Source of the DNA: Gnetum montanum
Taxonomy: Eukaryota > Streptophyta > Gnetopsida > Gnetales > Gnetaceae
Length of the DNA stretch: 37,821 nucleotides
Direction of reading: 5' to 3'
Assembly (NCBI GenBank): GCA_015680685.1
Contig: MNCI01007761.1
Span: 80,819 to 118,639, forward strand
Shown: piece after piece, positions 10,424-21,684 of the stretch
Position numbering within the stretch: position 1 is the stretch's first letter
How the letters are laid out: each line of letters opens with the position of its first letter
Made by a program: the position numbers and the translations under genes
Notes under the pieces: generated by a model
Database searches by the model: none
What the model was told of the DNA's origin: nothing
What the model saw: only the letters and a program-made list of their open reading frames with translations

Positions 10424-10557
10424 GGGGGTAAACTTGTACAACACATTCGATCAATGATATTCAACAAAGTTGTGTTTCAAGAAATTGGATGGTTTGATAA
10501 AGAGCAGAATTCCAGCGGTGCCATAGTTGCAAGACTATTATCAGATGCTTCCAATGT
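10424..10557 (+). pseudogene. ABCB transporter, second transmembrane-domain fragment
   Basis: An acceptor-like TGTTTTACAG is followed by an open frame: VAGGKLVQHIRSMIF, NKVVFQEIGWFDKEQ, NSSGAIVARLLSDASNV. Plant ABCB proteins have (F/G)VAG.KL...IRSM.F..VV.QEISWFD..ENSSGAIGARLS.DA..V at the first intracellular loop of the second membrane domain, so the match is strong and in the correct order after the linker fragment. About 100 residues that should lie between the two fragments are missing. Similarity stops at a GT dinucleotide after NV, which could be an old splice donor. Without the two ATPase domains it cannot be functional. Confidence 0.75.
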
Positions 10558-10699
10558 ATACCACAGATTTGAAAAATGAGTTTGAAAAAATCACAAAGCA
10601 TAACTTTGGGGGAGCCGCTGTAGTACTCTCATCTGTGGGCAATAAATAGGAGATTAGGTTAGGTTAGGTTAATTGTAAACAAACAATTACTAAAAACTT

Positions 10700-10772
10700 A
10701 GTATCATAGTTCCTGAAAAAGGTAACTGGACGTGCTCAGTATCACAATTCCTGAAAAAGGTAACTGGACGTG
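10700..10772. repeat. 38-bp-spaced tandem duplication
   Basis: A 35-bp block (AGTATCA...GACGTG) occurs at 10700-10734 and 10738-10772 with two mismatches. Just upstream, 10654-10670, is a run of three TTAGG units. Confidence 0.8.
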
Positions 10773-10869
10773 TTTTTCATGGAAGCTTGCTTGCAGCACA
10801 AAAATACGGGGCTGGATGTGGTGATATAATATATATGTTTTGTGATGTAGTATAACTGTACTTCTGTAA

Positions 10870-11510
10870 TTTGTAGTTGTCTTCAGTCGTGCACCCCCAC
10901 ATAGCGTGTTAGTATATCTCTAGTTAAATGGTAACGGAGGAGTACTAACCGCCATAGACCAAGATGACTCCTCAATTCTGCGTGCAACATTTTCCTGGAT
11001 ATGGTGGCAGATCCAGTGGTTACTGCGTGCAGGCATCTCTCTTTTTGGCCTGCCTTTATTGAGGGCTCCACCTACACTCGCACCCACAAAAATCCCCCAT
11101 CTGGAAGGGTTTGGTTCCCGATTCAAATATTTCCAATCTACGGCCGAGGCCATACCTCAAACATAGGCTATGTCGGAACGGGAGGAGCCTGAAATGGCAA
11201 CAGAGGTAGGGCATGGTTTAAGAATCCCAAAGAAACCTCCAGCGCACCGTGTCCAGTGGATCAGCAGCACCAGCATGACACACAACCATGGCAGCAGCAG
11301 AGCAACGGCAGCAAAAAGGAGGACTGCGCGCAGGCGGAAGATCAGCCGTAGCAAATCTGGCAGCAGGAGGCGCAACCAGCGGGCAACTCACTCAGCATTC
11401 CAGGAGAGGCTTGAAAAGCTAAACTGTGAGATTGCCGTGGTATTTCCAGAGCATGGTCAGATAGAGATGCTGCACATCACGAAGCGTTTAATATTGTTAA
11501 CAGGTTTTTT
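10870..11510. other. GC-richer island with overlapping open frames, unidentified
   Basis: This 640-bp stretch is clearly richer in G, C and CpG than everything around it and contains CAG/GCA-rich sequence. Open frames occur on both strands. A plus-strand frame of 114 codons (11170-11514) encodes an Arg/Ser-rich basic protein (RRTARRRKISRSKSGSRRR). A minus-strand frame of 77 codons (10920-11153) starts MASAVDWKYLNREPN. Another minus frame (11157-11375) is Leu-rich, which is expected opposite Arg/Ser codons. I recognise none of them. It could be an unmethylated gene exon or promoter, or part of a recent insertion. Confidence 0.35.
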
Positions 11511-11514
11511 TTGA
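11170..11514 (+). CDS. Hypothetical Arg/Ser-rich small protein
   Basis: ATG at 11170, 114 residues, stop TGA. The N-terminal third is mildly acidic, the middle (about residues 45-75) is a run of Arg, Ser and Lys, and the end has a plausible amphipathic helix (FQERLEKLNCEIAVV). There is no recognisable domain. The low complexity, the competing open frames on the other strand and the absence of splice or promoter evidence make it doubtful. I list it because it is the longest open frame of the GC island. Confidence 0.2.
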   Translation: MSEREEPEMATEVGHGLRIPKKPPAHRVQWISSTSMTHNHGSSRATAAKRRTARRRKISRSKSGSRRRNQRATHSAFQERLEKLNCEIAVVFPEHGQIEMLHITKRLILLTGFF

Positions 11515-11904
11515 CCAATTATAAAGATCGTACGTGGTCCATAAATATATATTTAATTTTGTCAAGTTAGGGGCCAATAGATATATATTTACTATAATTA
11601 CTATCTCTATTACTATGATTTAACTAAAATATGATTTAAATAAAATATTTTAAGATTTCAAAAGAAAAAGAAAGTTATGGGATATTTGTTTAACATCCTA
11701 TAAAAAGGGGGATTTATGGACATTTCCAACCATAGCTTTTATTTATATAATTGTAACTTTATGTGGAAGTTGTAACTTCCTAGCCTTAATCCATGATGTT
11801 TGTAACCATTAAAAAGGCCACTTGTCAACTATAGCCTCTTTATCTCCACAATGGCCACTTGTCATTTGCATGGGACACTTGTCACCTACAACTTGTTTAT
11901 CTCC

Positions 11905-11966
11905 ATGAAGACACTTGGCAACTACATGAAGACACTTGGCAACTACATGGGACACTTGTCAACTGC
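11905..11966. repeat. 21-bp tandem repeat, two exact copies plus one diverged
   Basis: The unit ATGAAGACACTTGGCAACTA plus C is at 11905-11925 and 11926-11946. A diverged third copy is at 11947-11966. Related CACTTGTCA motifs extend upstream to about 11820. Confidence 0.85.
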
Positions 11967-12009
11967 AGCTTTTTTATCTCTTTGGTGGTTGAAACCACCC
12001 AAAATTGTT

Positions 12010-12082
12010 GTAACTTACCTAACTTGTTGGGCAAGTAACCTCCTAACTTATTGGGCAAGTAATCTCCTAATTGGTTGGCCAA
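12010..12082. repeat. 24-25-bp tandem repeat, three copies
   Basis: Units at 12010-12034, 12035-12058 and 12059-12082, each starting GTAA and ending TTGG(G/C)CAA. A fourth stub follows. Confidence 0.8.
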
Positions 12083-12149
12083 GTTACTTGGGAGAGAAGT
12101 TAGGTGAGATATTTTTGAATATGTAACTTCCCTACCTACCTTTGAACCC

Positions 12150-12159
12150 TATAAAAAGG
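12150..12159 (+). promoter_or_regulatory. TATA box
   Basis: TATAAAAAGG in a CCC...GGC context, about 70 bp after the tandem repeats and about 180 bp before an AATAAA. This is the promoter of the LTR-like unit. Confidence 0.55.
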
Positions 12160-12332
12160 CTTTAGGGGTCAAGGAGGAGATATATCAACATCACACTTGG
12201 GGTCTCATACATCACACTTTGAAGGCTACTAGTTAGCACTTGGGCTCTCACTTGGAGACAATTTGAGTCTTGGGGAGAAGAGCATTTTGTAAAGAAGAAG
12301 TTGTGATGATTGCTTGCAAGATGGCTTGCTAG

Positions 12333-12338
12333 AATAAA
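12333..12338 (+). terminator. Poly(A) signal AATAAA of the LTR-like unit
   Basis: AATAAA within AGAATAAAGATTTC, followed by T-rich sequence; spacing from the TATA box fits an R region. Confidence 0.4.
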
Positions 12339-13400
12339 GATTTCAGCCTCTTTGTCATGGTCCTATGACTTATGTATTTTATTTTTTATTTTTTTTCAAT
12401 TGTTTAGCTAGTGATTTAGATAGTATCATCCTTGGCAAGTAATTTTGGGATTTTTAGATTGCTCTTATTGTTCTTGTTGCCCGATAGAAATTTCTATTAA
12501 AATTTTGCCATAGAAGCGCTTGTGTTTAAAAGCCTTAAGAGCATTTTAGTAGTAAATTTCATTATTGTGCAACGTGTGGGAACTGCTATTGGGATTGTTG
12601 TAAGAGAGCCTCTGTTTGTAGTCACGCCGTTGAACAATTCAGTAGTCGAGAGGGTTCAGAAAATCTTTGGTATTTTGATGGGACCAGAATAGCTTCTTTT
12701 TATCTTTAAAGTGAATTCTCGTGGTATTTCAATCAGAAATTGTCAAGTCTTTTAAAGGTTCTGTTTGAATGCAATCGTTGACATCTATTATCTAGTCAAA
12801 ATGGAGTCTCGTACGTGGTAGTTTACGCAACAATTTTTGGTAGCATAATAGGATTGTCTTGAAGATATTGCTTGTTTGAGCCTTGGAAGTTTGAACAATT
12901 CGTAGATATTGAATTTGGGATAGCTTTATTGCGAAGTGTTTACTCGTGTCATTTTACCTTGTTTAAATATTTGAGGTCTACACAAATCTGCTTTCTTTTC
13001 TTTTCTGCTTATTTCCATCGAATCTTGCTCTATTTCTAGTTTTCTTGTGGAACTATCTCTTTCTCTGGGGAAAATTAGGAGTAGATTGCAGAGTTGTGCT
13101 CAAATGTTTTTGCAAAATTTTATTTGTTACAAGTAGGTATTATAAGGACCGCGTAGACTAGGTAGTTGAACAAAATAGGAAATTTTCAAGAACTCACAGT
13201 ACTTGGCAAAGTTGGCTGAATCTCTTTAAAGTAAGTCATTTGTAGTTCACACACAACGCAATTGTTACATTTTACACAACCACACACCGCAACAGCACAC
13301 ACACATACTCACATTAACTACTGAGTTTATTTAGAGGTATCTGGGGCTTGGTGTTGCCAAAGACCAACAGGCACCTAAATCTTGTTCGAGGACACTCATT

Positions 13401-13425
13401 GGCGGTCGCGTCCCAAACGGTCGCC
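13401..13425. other. GC-rich hairpin
   Basis: GGCGGTCG and CGGTCGCC flank a 9-base loop and, as RNA, pair over 8 bp (two G-U). It keeps four CpG sites in a window where CpG is otherwise scarce. A role as an RNA element of the upstream leader is possible but unproven. Confidence 0.4.
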
Positions 13426-13430
13426 AACAC

Positions 13431-15539
13431 TTATGCATATCAATGTTAATTTTTTCACCTTTTCACTTACATGTAAGTTTCACCTTCATTTTATTTTAAA
13501 CTATATGATTTTTCATAAGTCTATTTTTTTAATTTCTTCCCCAAATCATGCCCTACATTTTAGACATAGATAACAAACATACTAGAACTCCAAATAAAAA
13601 TTTGGTTGAACCTATGAGATCCATATCAAATACACTACACATCCACGTGCTAAAATCACATCCAAACAACACACATCATAGTGTTATAATTTCAACACAA
13701 AAATACCAAAGCCACACATAAAACATAAAACATAAAACATAAATACATACTAAATAGTTGCTCTTGTATCCCAATCTAGCATCCTTCCTAACCACATCAT
13801 TTGTCTAACACATCGCATAGGACTAGTGAGTATAATCATGTTAGTTATGTAAAAACATTATAACCAAAACATAAAGGCCAAAGCATCCTAGCATAGAAAG
13901 AACAATCATAATAAACTAACTCATTTTGGTAATCCATTGATACCACATATAATATATAAATTATAATTGTAATGCAATATCCAATGTCTATGGAATGTGT
14001 GTAACAATTTGCTAGGCTTTTGCTCTTGCTATGTCAATAAATATGGGCTCTCTTTCATGCTTGTATAATCATGGAGAGACCATGACATGAGAATTATTCA
14101 TGTGTTGAGCTTGAGCAAGAGTATGAAAGATCGTATTCAATGAGTGCATATGTGGTTGTAGCTCCAAGGTCAATTGTATGGTGTGTTGGCATGTGTGTTC
14201 TAGATCTTGCGTATGAGTTGAGATCTCAATCCTAGGTTGTGGAAGACATTTTCATTCATTGTGTCATCCATTGAGAATAGCCATTGTGTTGTTGTAAAGC
14301 CTCATGCTTTGTAGCATTGTTTGAATGTTTTGATAGTTTTTTGAATGTTTTGGGGGTTTTGAAATCCTAATGTAATCTTTTTTCAATAATTAAAGATAGC
14401 TAGTTTTCTTATTTTCTATCATATAATTCATCTTTTCATAATATTTGGATTTATTAGGATTGAAGGTGATTTTTCATTGGAGTGAACCTACTCCATTATG
14501 CTTTTCTTTATCTTAAAATTCAACCTTACAAAGTTTAGAACTGATTTTTGTGATAACTTCTTAGTCTTTACTATTTTCCTTGAAATTTGAGCCAATAATA
14601 TGTGAAAAATGAGTCCTTAGTGATGTACATGATTGAAATTCATTTATAGGGGCTTTTAATTCTTACTATGTAACCCTCATAAGGATCTATGCAATGCTGA
14701 TACGGGTCTCTACACTTCTACTATGGGCCTTCTCAAATCCTTTCAAAGCCAAGATCAACCCATCACTTGGGTGGCTAAATTCTCATTCATGCATGATCAT
14801 GTCATTTTACATTTCACTTTTTATGTCTTGGGATTTAATTATATGATCTTCTTCTTTCCATTTCTAGCACAATGTGGAATAATTCTCCGATTTCATGTTA
14901 TGTTCTTTCCTTATTCAACATGGGGATCAATGCTTATAGTTTATGGTGGGTTCTTTCATCCTTTGTGATCACTTTTTATATTATTGAAACTAAAATTAGT
15001 TTTCTATTATTTTCTACCATATATTTTTTAAATAAATATTTTTTCTTGAAGTTTGTACTAAAATTTAATCTAAAATAGGACTATGATTGGAACTTATTTT
15101 TTGGGACTCATGACTTGTAGTTCCAACATCGACTATTGAAATCTTGAGATAAATTTACTTCAAATCCTATTTTCATCTTAATGATTAATCTAAATCTAGT
15201 TACCTTTTATTATACTTCTCATCAAATTCCATCTAACATGTGGTACCAACTTATTATTTTTAAAAAGAAAGTATTGGTTAAGAAATCCTTCCATCTTGAT
15301 GTTACAGTATAATAGATTCTCCTTCATGTAAATTGAATAATTATGACTCCTTTCTTGATGTGTACCTCATCAAGTAGGAAAATGATGCATATTAGTATCC
15401 ATGACTAAAAGTTATACTCTCTAATTCTTACATATTTAAACTGGTACATTAGTTATTCTTCAATTGCCTTAATTGTATTAAACTTTGGTTTTAATTGTGT
15501 TTAACTTTTTCTTAATATAATTATGGTTCCTACGATAGT
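13431..15539. other. AT-rich DNA, no recognisable gene
   Basis: There is a small 7-bp microsatellite (CATAAAA)n at about 13716-13745. Open frames at 14723-15078 are hydrophobic chance frames with no domain. This is the left half of the target site into which elements B and A inserted; its right half resumes at 30967. Confidence 0.5.
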
Positions 15540-15544
15540 TTTAT
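15540..15544. repeat. Target site duplication of element B, left copy (TTTAT)
   Basis: TTTAT directly abuts the left LTR end and is repeated exactly at 24900-24904. Confidence 0.85.
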
Positions 15545-16417
15545 TGATGAGCAGAAGGTACCCCTAGGCTCAACCATACCAATCATAAGTGTTCATGCAT
15601 GATTCGGTCAAATTATGTAGATAGAACTAGTTGTGGCATCTAGATTGTTATGTCTTGATCGTAGTTCACTATCTTCCCACTCAGACTAGTGGTAGCTTTG
15701 TCACGTATGGTTTAGTCTAGGGTGAAGCATATGATTCTTGATGTTGTTTTGGTCTTATGCTACTGCTAACAATAATAGAGAGATTAATTAGTTAATCTAA
15801 TTAACAATAGAAAGTAAAGTCTAGACTAGCCTACCTGCGATGAGTATGCATTCCTAACCTTTCGTACATGCCTTGGACTTTGTGCAACTACTGCTAGGAT
15901 TACCAAGCATATCGTTACTAGGCATACCAAATGATAACACTACTAGGTTATCAAGTAATTACACTTTAGCTCTCACGATTAGTCATACTCATTTCACTTA
16001 ATGACAAAAATAATAAAGAGTAATAAATGATAAACATTAACTAAGAAAAATAGTAAGAATTTAAGTAATTAACAATAATAAAGCTAAGTGGATGCTCCAA
16101 TGATGGAAGTAATCTCAATATTTATTGCCAAACATGTAACATGTCCAAGTACATCACATTTGAATAAGAATGTCATACAATCACTTAACATCATACTATG
16201 GGCATGCACTAGAAACAAACTAATAAAATTTCTCTAAGTTTATCTCTAAAATCTATATCCAAACCATGCACCCCAAGTGTTGTATTTATAAGCTAGCATG
16301 GATGAGGCAATATTAGATCCTTGACATTAGAGATTGTGCCCTAATATCATATACTTGATAATGTGAATCTAATATCGAATATCTGATATCAAAGCCCTAC
16401 CAAAACATGACTCATCA
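15545..16417 (-). repeat. Element B 3' LTR
   Basis: Forward ends are TGATGAG...CTCATCA. The minus-strand TATA box is at 16282-16292 (forward TGTATTTATAA) and a GATATC palindrome is at 16385-16390. It is colinear with 24045-24899 throughout. Confidence 0.9.
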
Positions 16418-16428
16418 TACCCCCACAA
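16418..16428 (-). promoter_or_regulatory. Element B polypurine tract
   Basis: Minus strand TTGTGGGGGTA directly before the 3' LTR start TGATGA; this is the position of the plus-strand primer in LTR elements. Confidence 0.65.
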
Positions 16429-16429
16429 T

Positions 16430-19380
16430 TGAATGGAAACTCATCATTAAGTTTTAAAAATGAGGAACAAGTTCTGTACAAAATATTGGGAAGGTATGGG
16501 ATTATTGACTAACATAGAAACTGGCTCTTTCATGCCATAATGGTGTTTTATAAAAAATGAACATGACACAACAAAACAACAAAATCGGGAAAGCTATGTA
16601 GTTCCCATAGGCGATGGCTCTTCTATTGGATACTTTCCTTTATCATCAAGCTTTTAGAATTTGTAATAGTTTAGGAGTGCATATAACTTCTCCTCCTCCA
16701 TTCTTGGATCATGCACCATCTAGGTTGATGATCCAATGTGTGCTAAAGTTGGTACATCCCATGAACAAGGCAATTGCTGGAACATCTTATTAGCTTTCAC
16801 ATACTTCACTGCAAACTGCCTTTATCCCTTCTCAAAAGCCTTAACCTTTTCTCTCAATTCATAATACTCTATTAGTCTCTTGGCTAGGTCTAAAGCCATA
16901 TCTCTTTTCCCATGGTAGCAAGCCTTAATTGTTCCTAGTTCTAAGTTTTCCATGTGAAGTTTCTATAGAACATCCTTTCTATCTACAAACTCTTTCTTGT
17001 ATAAAGCATAAGTGGCTGCTACTTGTTATTCTAGTTCAATTCTAGGCTAACCTACCATTAACATGGCCAAGTTAGCATATGAAGGTTAACCAGTGCATGT
17101 ACTCCTTCAAATCCTTAATCTACAGGTCCTTGTTTTTTACTTTTTCTTGGTGGACCAAGGCAAAGCTATCCAGGATGGGTTGCTAGTCAAGATTCTATGC
17201 TGACATGGAACTAATGCAAGCCTTTGCCATTTGAATTTCTTTCTCATTGATTTGCTTGTACATGCTAATCTAGTTCCAAAAGTGCTCTTTCAACTTCTCA
17301 TGCTTTTTGGCCTCATTTTGCCATGCACTTATCTCAATTACAAACTTTTAACATATGGCATATACCTCCACCATTGAGAGGGTTCAGTTCTCTCTAGTTA
17401 ATCTTCTTATGTACTGGTTGACCCTCACCAGTTACTCCCTCAACTAGTGCATACTCTCCTCTAAGATGTTTTTCTACTTTTCAATGGTGATCAACCTTGC
17501 ATTATCAACAATAAGTTGCTTGTTTTCCTTCTAGGCAGGGGTCAGTGCCTTCACATGAGTAGATGCTTGGGCTTTGATGACTGAGGCATTCCAAACTGCT
17601 TTCTTTTTTTCTTGTTTAGCTACTTTATTCTACTTAATCAATTGGCCAAACTACTCTATTCAAAACTGCTCCAATTGCTTAGGTGCAATGAATTGGGAAG
17701 GATCCCTTCTTTCCACCCTCAAGGCAATGAGCTCTTATTGAAATTAGCGTACCTCTACTTCTACATGCTCTACCTTGGTCTTTACCATGACTAGTTTTCC
17801 TTTAGTGGCTATGAGGTTGCATTGAACTGCAATGACATCATTGGGAATATCAAAGAGAGTTTTCATGACCTACCCAGTCTATAGAAATCTATAAAGCACA
17901 TCCTCATAAGTTGCAGGAGTCATCAAAGTCTTGGCTAACATCTGTGTGTCTTTGATTCATGTTAAGTCCACCAGTGACACAATAGGCACATTAAAGGATT
18001 CTTTGATGTGGTTTGTTATAACTTCTACCACATCTTGGTGCTACATGACCACAACTATGGCACCTTCTCTAGTTTTAAGTACCACTTAGAAAAATGTAAC
18101 ATTCATAGAGATCTCTTGTGACCATTGGATTTCTTCTCTTAATTGTAAAGAAATTTGGCCCCTTTGACAGATTAGCTAAGACTATAGGCTAAATGACAAC
18201 ATCAATGACTTGGAAGAGGTTGGATTCATCCCTACTTCCCCAATTGAGAGCTTCAACAATTCACTACAATTGGCTTATTACAGGCCTATAATCCTATGGC
18301 AGTGGTGGTGGGACTTGCAACTCTCACTGTTGCTCTGGTTCTTGTTATGGCTCCTTCTCTAGTTCTTATTCTCGCTCCTTTTCTAGTTCTTATTATTGCT
18401 CTTCATCAAGGTCTTTCCTTGGTGCTACTAGTTTAAGCAACTTAAAGAATGAAGCATTTTGGGCCCTCCTAGGAATGTCATTGGTGTAACCTAGGATTCC
18501 AGCTAGCTTGCACAACTACCTAATCAGGCAAGGAAATAGAAGTATTGAATTCCCTACCTTTCTTTCTTTGAACTACCATTGAATTTCCATGATGTATAGT
18601 TGGGCAAGATTGACATTGTATTTTTCCATTAGAATTATACTACCTCTAGTTGTGTATGTTAATATCTTATTTAGCCCTTTAAGGGGGAAGAGGTGGCATG
18701 TGCTAATTTTATAGTAAATTCTCTCTTCCAAAGCTAGCCCATTGTATATTTTGTCTTCTTTATTATATACTTGCTTCAGCCATAGCTTCCTTGTTTTTGC
18801 ATCAAATCTTATGAATAGGTATGCTACTTTGGCCTTCACATTGGGTATGTTCAAAGCCTCTATGATGGCCTTGACTAAGAAATATATAGAGATTCCATCA
18901 ACATTGAAAATAGTGCCCTCCTCTTTATTGTGCCAAAATTGGTATGTCTCATCAAGGTACCATTCACCACTTTTAGAAAGAATGTGTTATACAGGAAATG
19001 CCTAAAGTTGAGTTCTAATTGCCTCAAGGACAAATTCCATGAATGGTCTGAAGTTCATTTCCATGATGACCATGGTCAACATGGATCGCTCCTAAATGTC
19101 TTGAAGGCATTCTTGGGACAACATGAGGCATTGTACCTATGCTTGAGTTTGTGGTCCTACAACCTCCTCCTAGACTAACTATCATATAATAGAGGCCTCT
19201 TGATAAATTCTAAATGATTGGGCCTCCTATTCTTCATGCTCAACTAATGGGCCTTGTTCTCCTAGTCACCATCTACCACCTCTCACGTGTTTGATTGCAC
19301 CCTATGAAGGTCCTTCTTGTCCTCCTCTTTTTGGAACCATCTGTAATCATTCAAGGATTTTGGGTTACTAAGGTATTTTT
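16430..19380 (-). pseudogene. Element B accessory ORF (plant-transposon-protein-like domain plus Glu-rich and coiled-coil tail), broken
   Basis: Read on the minus strand with frame changes. The first recognisable block (about 19220 to 18900) has FIKRPLLYDS. An open stretch of 93 codons (18854-18573) then has NIPNVKAKVAYLFIRFD, YYKISTCHLFPLKG and LAQLYIMEI. After one stop come LLFPCLIRQLCKLAGI and FFKLLKLVAPRK. This order (a late-fold LG.P segment, an I...H.F..L segment, then a LFP.LI..LC..AG. block) resembles the domain annotated as putative plant transposon protein in angiosperm LTR elements. Next comes a Glu-rich repeat region (ELEKERE, ELEKEP at about 18330-18410). A long Lys/Glu-rich coiled-coil tail follows down to about 16650 (EAKKHEKLKEHFWN; QEKVKNKDL). 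The function of this family is unknown. Many point stops make it inactive. Confidence 0.5.
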
Positions 19381-19900
19381 CATTTATCATTAATAGGTTT
19401 ATATCTTACTCATATCCTTAGTTTCTTTAAGTTCTTAGTTCATGTGATTATAGAGTTAGAAAAGTTTCAAGAAAAATGCCAAAAAAAAGTGTTAACTTCT
19501 TTTATAACCCATGGCAATTAACTTCTTTTTCCTTATCTATATCCTATACTAATGGTTATGATTCCTTATGGATGTTAATTAAAGGTTCTAACATGCATAC
19601 AACTAATTGTTCATTAAAAAGCTTAAGTTTTTCAACATTCTTACCCTAATAATACCTTTCGAGTGATAGTAAATTTTGAAAAATTGGCACAAGTTTTCCA
19701 AAAAAGCATCCCTCCCCTTTGGCAAACTAAATTGAACACTCCAAGATCAAATAGGTTTAAAAACCACAGAAATTGGAGTAATATGGAGCTAGATTTCATG
19801 TATGGAAGTTGGATGCACATAGCTCTTAGTCGAGAGAGAAAGATGCAAAATCTCCCTTAGCTACAAATGATGAAAATGATTGCTAAAGAATCGTGAGATT

Positions 19901-19912
19901 CCCATTTATAGT
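19901..19912 (-). promoter_or_regulatory. Possible internal TATA box upstream of the accessory ORF
   Basis: Minus strand ACTATAAATGGG. About 15 bp further upstream is a GATATC palindrome (19925-19930), and at 19960-20000 are CGATATTGAG and CCAATATTGG motifs like those in the U3 of both LTR families. It sits about 500 bp before the accessory ORF region, as if that ORF had its own promoter. Confidence 0.4.
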
Positions 19913-19929
19913 TTTTGTGGACTCGATAT

Positions 19930-21684
19930 CAACCCACAACGCCCACCCAACACCCCCCACCTCTCCTCGATATTGAGTACCCAATATTGGGGCCCTTAAA
20001 ATTGCATTTCATGGGGATATTTAGCATGGAAAATGAAGCGTTATGATTAGTTAGAAGGTTTCATGTTGAGTTCAAAGTTCTAGGATAAGTGAGAATACAT
20101 ATTTGGGCACTGATAATGTTGGAAAATGGAATCATAGGAATTAAAAACTTTGGAAGATGTAAGAAAATGATACTAAATCCATGATATAGAACAAATAGGT
20201 TGTATGATAAGAGAAGGTTTTGAAATTGACATTTATGCACTTAGAAAGTTCAAGATGATGTGGGTGTGTTAAAAAAGTATAAGTTACAATAGTTATACAA
20301 GTGGATCCTCTCGAAGTGGGCTCCAAACCTTAATTCCCTTGTATAACCACACCTAAAAATGTCCATAGACACTAAAGGGGTTGAATGAAATGCATACTTG
20401 TTTAGCAAAACACACATATTAGAACCACCAATTTGAGAAAATAACTCCATGTTAAACAAAACCATAAGTTATGATCATACACATAGTGAGATGAGATGGA
20501 TGTTAGAAAGGATTGTAGAAATTGGGATGTGAGGTGCCTTACCACAGAAATAATGAATCCTTGTGTTTATTAATGGTTAAAGTAATCATTAGCCCTTATT
20601 TCCAAGATTCAAAAAATGTTCCAGTGACATCACATTGTTTTATCTCTTTGATTAACAACCATAATACTACCACCATTGCAATGAGTAGCATCACTTGGTG
20701 TTTTGTCCAAGGAAGGAGTTTATTCATGGTACTTTTTTTTCCTTTTTCAATTTCTAAGAAGCCACCATTCTTTCAAGCATGCGAAACATGTCTATCAAGT
20801 GGAACCCTCAGAAATTTATTCTATGCTCTTTCATTTTATTTTCATCTCTGTTAACATTACCAGAGGACTACCATAGGCATGGGTAACATGTCTTTGTAGT
20901 GACATGCTAAGGCAGAACTTATTTTACTCTTACTTCCATTTTTCATTAGATCTAAAAGGATATAATTAGAACCTTAGCAACATGATGGAACATACAAAAG
21001 TGGTCAAAGAGATTCCACAAGTTCCCTTGATGTCATACCCTTCACATTCCTACTTGATTGTTCACTTTTCTATCTAGGCACAATGATTATGAGCTTATCG
21101 TTAGTTTGATGATGGAAAAAGAATATCATTATGACCATGGTAAGAACCTCTTATTAATGGGATGGATGATTGGATGACATGACCTCACTGTCTAAATAAT
21201 CAATCCCTCATGACTTTAACAACATAGAGAAACCCTCATCTCATTTGGCTACATCTTGTTGTTTTATTTACAAACGAGATTATTGACAAAGGAAATGAAA
21301 ACAAAGTATGGATAAAGTTGAAAAGAATGGAAAAAAATTGTATTAAGAAATGATAAAATGATAAAAAAAATTGTAAAACAAAAAGATGAAAAATATTTAT
21401 TAATTCTTAATTTTAGGGTGGGGCATCTTCCCCATGACTAAGCTTTTAGCAATGACAAGAATTAAGAAGTGGAAAGATATGCTCCATGCATTTTTGAAAT
21501 AGTGTTAGACCTTCATTTTCAAGCCACTAAGTGTCTTCTAGTTTAGTGGAAACTATGTAGATAGGTTTTTGCTCACACACTTAGTTTTAAAACATACGGT
21601 GGATCAAAATAGAAGTTGTGTTAACTTTGCATATATTTGGCCCTTTACTACACTCTTTAACAGGATTAGTTATGTATGGATTCG
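19930..21684. other. Element B internal non-coding spacer
   Basis: This is where protease and pol would be expected after gag. I found no DTG, RT, RNase H or integrase motif on either strand. Purine/pyrimidine-rich runs occur near 21290-21390 but no coding frame is supported. Confidence 0.5.

Larger units (their letters stand above)
11690..13430 (+). mobile_element. Probable LTR or leader of a plus-strand retrotransposon
   Basis: The order of signals is that of a long LTR: tandem repeats (11905-11966 and 12010-12082), TATA box TATAAAAAGG (12150-12159), a CT-rich transcript start region, AATAAA (12333-12338) and then a long non-coding U5-like stretch up to a GC-rich hairpin at 13401-13425. 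No coding domain and no second LTR copy is in the window, so ends and family remain undefined. Confidence 0.45.

Noticed and set aside
10654-10670. TTAGG repeats as telomere-like sequence
   Set aside because: Only three units; plant telomeres are TTTAGGG. A chance microsatellite.
11157-11375. Minus-strand Leu-rich frame resembling a signal anchor
   Set aside because: It lies exactly opposite Arg/Ser-rich codons, whose complement is Leu/Ala-rich, has no ATG start, and shows no domain beyond hydrophobicity.
14723-15078. Two overlapping hydrophobic frames resembling membrane proteins
   Set aside because: T-rich AT DNA produces Phe/Leu/Ile runs by chance; no domain, promoter or splice evidence.
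15236-15255. ACATG followed by TGGTACCAAC as a second copia LTR end with primer binding site
   Set aside because: ACATG matches the bases after 32522, but no LTR homology accompanies it, so coincidence is likely.
19660-20060. A third, nested LTR inside element B
   Set aside because: It shares short U3-like motifs and a TATA box but is not colinear with the A or B LTR and lacks TGATGA/TCATCA ends and a target duplication.
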